The notes under the pieces were generated by a model. That model searched no databases. It was not told where the DNA came from and saw nothing but the letters and a program-made list of their open reading frames with translations. The position numbers were made by a program, and so were the translations under genes. Shown piece after piece: positions 60,949 through 64,000 of a DNA stretch of 64,000 bases (its first letter is position 1; every line of letters begins with the position of its first letter). This DNA comes from Chelativorans multitrophicus (GTDB taxonomy: Bacteria > Pseudomonadota > Alphaproteobacteria > Rhizobiales > Rhizobiaceae), in contig NZ_JAAAPL010000008.1 in NCBI RefSeq assembly GCF_011317445.1, forward strand, positions 1-64,000, in the 5' to 3' direction.

Positions 60949-61896
60949 ATGTACATTCCGAATCTTACCGACGTGCTTGCAGCACGAGCCTTAATCGAAC
61001 CCCATATTCATCGCACACCCGTTCTCACATCGACATTCATCAATGGACTTGCTGGCGCCGAACTCTTCTTCAAGTGCGAGAACCTTCAGAAGGCTGGGGC
61101 CTTCAAAGCGCGCGGCGCGTCGAACGCGGTGTTTGGCCTGAACGACGAGCAGGCGAAGAAGGGTGTTGCAACGCACTCGTCCGGCAATCACGGAACCTGC
61201 CTTTCCTATGCAGCTGGTCGGCGCGGCATTCCCTGCACCGTAGTGATGCCGCGCACCGCGCCGCAGGCTAAGAAGGATGCGGTCCGGGGCTACGGCGGTC
61301 GTGTCGTCGAATGCGAGCCGTCAACCTCGTCGCGTGAGGCCGTCTTTGCCGAGGTTGTTGCCGAGACCGGCGCGGAATTCGTGCATCCCTATAACGACCA
61401 TCGTGTCATCGCCGGGCAGGCGACCTGCTCTGCCGAGTTGATCGAGCAGGTCGACGGTCTCGACGCCGTGGTCGCGCCGATTGGCGGCGGCGGCATGGTG
61501 TCGGGAAGCTGCCTGACGCTCTCCAATCTCGCGCCCGGCGTAAAGATCTACGCCGCCGAGCCCGAGCAGGCCGACGACGCCTACCGTAGCTTCAAGGCCG
61601 GCCGCATCATCGCCGACGACGCGCCAGAAACGGTCGCCGACGGCCTGAAAGTGCCGCTGAAGGAACTGACCTGGCATTTCGTGAAGAACAACGTCACCGA
61701 CATCCTGACGGCTTCCGAGCAGGAGATCGTCGACGCGATGAAGCTGATCTGGAAGCGCATGAAGATCGTGATGGAGCCGTCCAGCGCCGTGCCGCTGGCG
61801 ACCATCCTGAAGAACCCTGATGTCTTTGCCGGCAAGCGCGTCGGCGTGATCGTGACGGGCGGCAATGTGGATCTCGACAAATTACCGTGGAACTGA
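60949..61896 (+). CDS. bhcB: beta-hydroxyaspartate dehydratase (BhcB-like)
   Basis: This 315-residue PLP enzyme of the serine/threonine dehydratase fold has the lysine motif ENLQKAGAFKARGASNAVFG (PLP Lys), SSGNHGTCLSYAAGRRGIP, the glycine-rich VAPIGGGGMVSG and the C-terminus VIVTGGNVDLDKLPW. These match the BhcB branch, which turns erythro-beta-hydroxyaspartate into iminosuccinate. The neighbours bhcC and bhcD support this over a generic threonine deaminase. The start is ATG 60949. The first third is noticeably less GC-biased at third codon positions than the rest. Confidence 0.85.
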   Translation: MYIPNLTDVLAARALIEPHIHRTPVLTSTFINGLAGAELFFKCENLQKAGAFKARGASNAVFGLNDEQAKKGVATHSSGNHGTCLSYAAGRRGIPCTVVMPRTAPQAKKDAVRGYGGRVVECEPSTSSREAVFAEVVAETGAEFVHPYNDHRVIAGQATCSAELIEQVDGLDAVVAPIGGGGMVSGSCLTLSNLAPGVKIYAAEPEQADDAYRSFKAGRIIADDAPETVADGLKVPLKELTWHFVKNNVTDILTASEQEIVDAMKLIWKRMKIVMEPSSAVPLATILKNPDVFAGKRVGVIVTGGNVDLDKLPWN

Positions 61897-61906
61897 GGAG
61901 AAGAGC

Positions 61907-63070
61907 ATGAACACGACGACTCAAACTGAACAACTCGACGTCGGTTTCGACGTGCCGGCGGTCCCCGGCATGGACGAATCCCAGATCCAGACGCCCTGCC
62001 TGATCCTCGACCTCGACGCGCTGGAGCGCAATATCCGCAAGATGGGCGATTACGCCAAGGCGAACGGTATGCGCCATCGCAGCCACGGCAAGATGCATAA
62101 GTCGGTTGACGTGCAGAAACTGCAGGAGAGGCTCGGCGGCTCGGTCGGCGTCTGCTGCCAGAAGGTCAGCGAGGCGGAAGTCTTCGTGCGCGGCGGCATC
62201 AAGGACGTGCTGGTGTCGAACCAGGTGCGCGACCCGGCCAAGATCGACCGGCTGGCCCGCCTGCCCAAGCTCGGCTCGCGCATCATCGTCTGCGTCGATG
62301 ACGTTGCCAACATCGCTGACCTGTCTGCTGCCGCCGAAAAGCACGGCACGCAGCTCGAAATCTTCGTGGAGATCGACTGCGGCGCCGGCCGCTGCGGCGT
62401 CACCTCGACCGACGCCGTCGTGAAGATCGCCCAGGCCGCCGACGCGGCGCCGGGCCTCAAGTTCACCGGCATCCAGGCCTACCAGGGCGCGATGCAGCAC
62501 ATCGACAGCTATGAGGCGCGTAAGGAGAAGCTCGACGCGGCGATCGCCATGGTCAAGGACGCCGTCGAGGGCCTGAAGGCTGTCGGGCTGGAGCCGGAAC
62601 TGGTTTCCGGCGGCGGCACCGGCTCCTATTATTTCGAGACGGGCTCGGGCGTCTATAACGAGCTGCAATGCGGCTCCTACGCCTTCATGGACGCTGACTA
62701 CGGCCGCATCCTCGATAAGGATGGCCACCGCATCGACAAGGGCGAATGGGAGAACGCGCTGTTCATCCTGACCAGCGTGATGAGCCACGCCAAGCCCGAC
62801 CGCGCCATCTGCGACGCCGGCCTCAAGGCGCAATCGGTCGACAGCGGCCTGCCCTTCATCTACGGCCGCGACGACGTGAAATACATCAAGTGCAGCGACG
62901 AGCACGGTGTGATCGATGACCCCAAGGGCGTGCTGAAGGTCAACGACAAGCTCAGGCTGGTGCCCGGCCATTGCGATCCGACCTGCAACGTCCATGACTG
63001 GTATGTCGGGGTGCGCAACGGTAAGGTCGAGACGGTCTGGCCGGTGTCGGCACGCGGCAAGGCGTATTGA
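61907..63070 (+). CDS. bhcC: beta-hydroxyaspartate aldolase (BhcC-like)
   Basis: This 387-residue PLP enzyme of the D-threonine aldolase/alanine racemase fold reads IQTPCLILDLDALERNIRKM, RHRSHGKMHKSVDVQKLQER (PLP Lys), LVSGGGTGSYYFETGSGVYN and the metal-binding end LVPGHCDPTCNVHDWYVGVR. BhcC condenses glycine and glyoxylate to beta-hydroxyaspartate. It follows bhcB by 10 bases with GAGGAGAAGAGC. The length agrees with characterised BhcC. D-threonine aldolase proper is less likely given the neighbours. Confidence 0.86.
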   Translation: MNTTTQTEQLDVGFDVPAVPGMDESQIQTPCLILDLDALERNIRKMGDYAKANGMRHRSHGKMHKSVDVQKLQERLGGSVGVCCQKVSEAEVFVRGGIKDVLVSNQVRDPAKIDRLARLPKLGSRIIVCVDDVANIADLSAAAEKHGTQLEIFVEIDCGAGRCGVTSTDAVVKIAQAADAAPGLKFTGIQAYQGAMQHIDSYEARKEKLDAAIAMVKDAVEGLKAVGLEPELVSGGGTGSYYFETGSGVYNELQCGSYAFMDADYGRILDKDGHRIDKGEWENALFILTSVMSHAKPDRAICDAGLKAQSVDSGLPFIYGRDDVKYIKCSDEHGVIDDPKGVLKVNDKLRLVPGHCDPTCNVHDWYVGVRNGKVETVWPVSARGKAY

Positions 63071-63128
63071 GAACGTACCTGCGAAGCGCAACTGGGCGCT
63101 CCGGTGTTATTCTTGGAGGAGTCAATCC

Positions 63129-64000
63129 ATGATCATCGTACCGGAGCGTCTGATCTCCGACCTCATGAGCGAGGCCGCTGTCTTTGAAGCCATCGAAAGC
63201 GTCTTCGCTGCCATGGCGCGAGACGAGGCCCGTAACTTCCCCGTCATCCGAGAGGCGATCGGCTATGCCGACGCGCTCTACGGCTTCAAGGCTGGCTTCG
63301 ACAGTGCGGGGCTCGTCCTTGGGGTCAAGGCGGGCGGCTACTGGCCGGGCAACATGGCGAAGGGCTTGACCAACCACCAGTCCACGGTGCTGCTGTTCGA
63401 CCCGGACACCGGCCGGATCAAGGCGGCGGTCGGCGGTAACCTGCTGACCGCGCTGCGCACGGCCGCCGCCTCGGCGGTGTCGATCAAGCATCTGGCCCGC
63501 CCCGACGCCCGCGTGCTCGGCATGGTCGGGGCCGGTCACCAGTCCGCCTTCCAGATGCGCGCCGCAGTGCGGGCGCGCAAATTCGACAAGGTGGTTGGTT
63601 GGAACTTGCACCCCGAAATGCTGTCGCGGCTGGCCGACACGGCGGTCGAACTCGGCCTGCCTTTCGAGGTGGTCGACCTGCCACAACTCGGGGCACAGGC
63701 CGATGTCATCATCACGATCACATCCAGCTTCGCACCGATTCTTCTTTCCGGGCATATTCGCCCAGGAACCCATCTCGCTTGCATGGGGACCGACACTAAA
63801 GGGAAGCAGGAAGTAGAGGCGGCTCTTTTCCCACGCGCTCGGCTCTTTGCCGATGAGGTTGAACAGTCCGTCACCATCGGTGAGGCGCAGCACGCGGTGG
63901 CGCAGGGATTGATCGCGACCGGCGACATCACGCCGCTCGGCGCGGTGATCGCCGGCCTGGCGCCGGGGCGGACCTCGCCGGAGGAGATCACGTTGTTCGA
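63129..64000 (+). CDS. bhcD: iminosuccinate reductase (BhcD-like), cut by window end
   Basis: The 290 codons visible belong to the ornithine cyclodeaminase/mu-crystallin fold: VKAGGYWPGNMAKGLTNHQS, VGGNLLTALRTAAASAVSIK, the NAD(P)-binding VLGMVGAGHQSAFQMRAAVR and ITITSSFAPILLSGHIRPGT. In this context it is BhcD, which reduces iminosuccinate to L-aspartate. TTGGAGGAGTCAATCC precedes the ATG. The frame is open to the last base, so the gene continues. A simple ornithine cyclodeaminase would not explain the bhcB-bhcC partners. Confidence 0.84.
   Translation, partial: MIIVPERLISDLMSEAAVFEAIESVFAAMARDEARNFPVIREAIGYADALYGFKAGFDSAGLVLGVKAGGYWPGNMAKGLTNHQSTVLLFDPDTGRIKAAVGGNLLTALRTAAASAVSIKHLARPDARVLGMVGAGHQSAFQMRAAVRARKFDKVVGWNLHPEMLSRLADTAVELGLPFEVVDLPQLGAQADVIITITSSFAPILLSGHIRPGTHLACMGTDTKGKQEVEAALFPRARLFADEVEQSVTIGEAQHAVAQGLIATGDITPLGAVIAGLAPGRTSPEEITLF

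Noticed and set aside
60949-61896. Ordinary threonine dehydratase or ectoine-pathway EutB
   Set aside because: The aldolase between it and the cyclodeaminase-fold gene, plus the C-terminal TGGNVDLDKLPW, fit BhcB; no ectoine degradation genes are present.
61694-63091. 465-aa minus frame over bhcB-bhcC
   Set aside because: Shadow of bhcC; the plus strand encodes recognisable PLP enzymes.

Overview
The window reads as part of a large conjugative repABC-type plasmid (or plasmid-derived region) of an alphaproteobacterium, most likely Hyphomicrobiales (Rhizobiales). This rests on a repA-repB-repC cassette with a 16-bp GTTNNNNGCNNNNAAC palindrome upstream, a Ti-type traCDG/traA layout around an oriT-like sequence, a complete VirB/AvhB-type T4SS, and many families typical of rhizobial plasmids (ArdC, DUF736, DUF1173, DUF1403, WGR). 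GC content is high, and AT-richer stretches mark the replication region and the junction before the catabolic genes.

Layout. 1-3.5 kb is a degraded edge: a broken RibD-like gene, an IS1380-family element with 20-bp terminal inverted repeats (691-2316), a small winged-helix gene and a MucR remnant. 3.6-25.5 kb is a block of plasmid maintenance and anti-defence-like genes: Toprim/DUF3991, DUF1419, a huge methylase-helicase broken by an IS110-family element, ParB-like, DUF7007, ArdC, a PAPS-reductase-like protein, a Mom-like protein, VapBC, DUF736, WGR and DUF1173. 25.5-35 kb is DNA processing: TraG, TraD, TraC, oriT, TraA with two BID-like repeats, then a zeta-toxin pair. 35-45.7 kb is the mating-pore operon virB11 to virB1, with an EexN-like entry-exclusion lipoprotein. 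45.8-52.7 kb is replication: an orphan RepC-like gene with its own predicted antisense RNA, a nuclease-like gene, parS, repA, repB, a ctRNA and repC. 52.7-58.7 kb is a recombination scar zone: serine recombinase, tyrosine recombinase, an IS6-family element between two truncated genes, and a truncated MocR regulator. 58.7-64 kb is a catabolic cluster, ridA-dadA-ridA-bhcB-bhcC-bhcD, running off the right edge. It encodes three of the four beta-hydroxyaspartate cycle enzymes.

How it fits together. TraA should nick at about 28.17 kb, with TraC/TraD as accessory factors and TraG coupling the DNA to the VirB channel. If the nic orientation follows the Q-type consensus, the 28-to-3 kb block enters the recipient first. 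The plus-strand anti-defence genes there would then have the incoming strand as template, and several have long hairpin-rich leaders. This is the main system-level hypothesis for the window. A second is the beta-hydroxyaspartate module, preceded by RidA and an FAD amino-acid dehydrogenase rather than by BhcA. No rRNA, tRNA or CRISPR array was seen.
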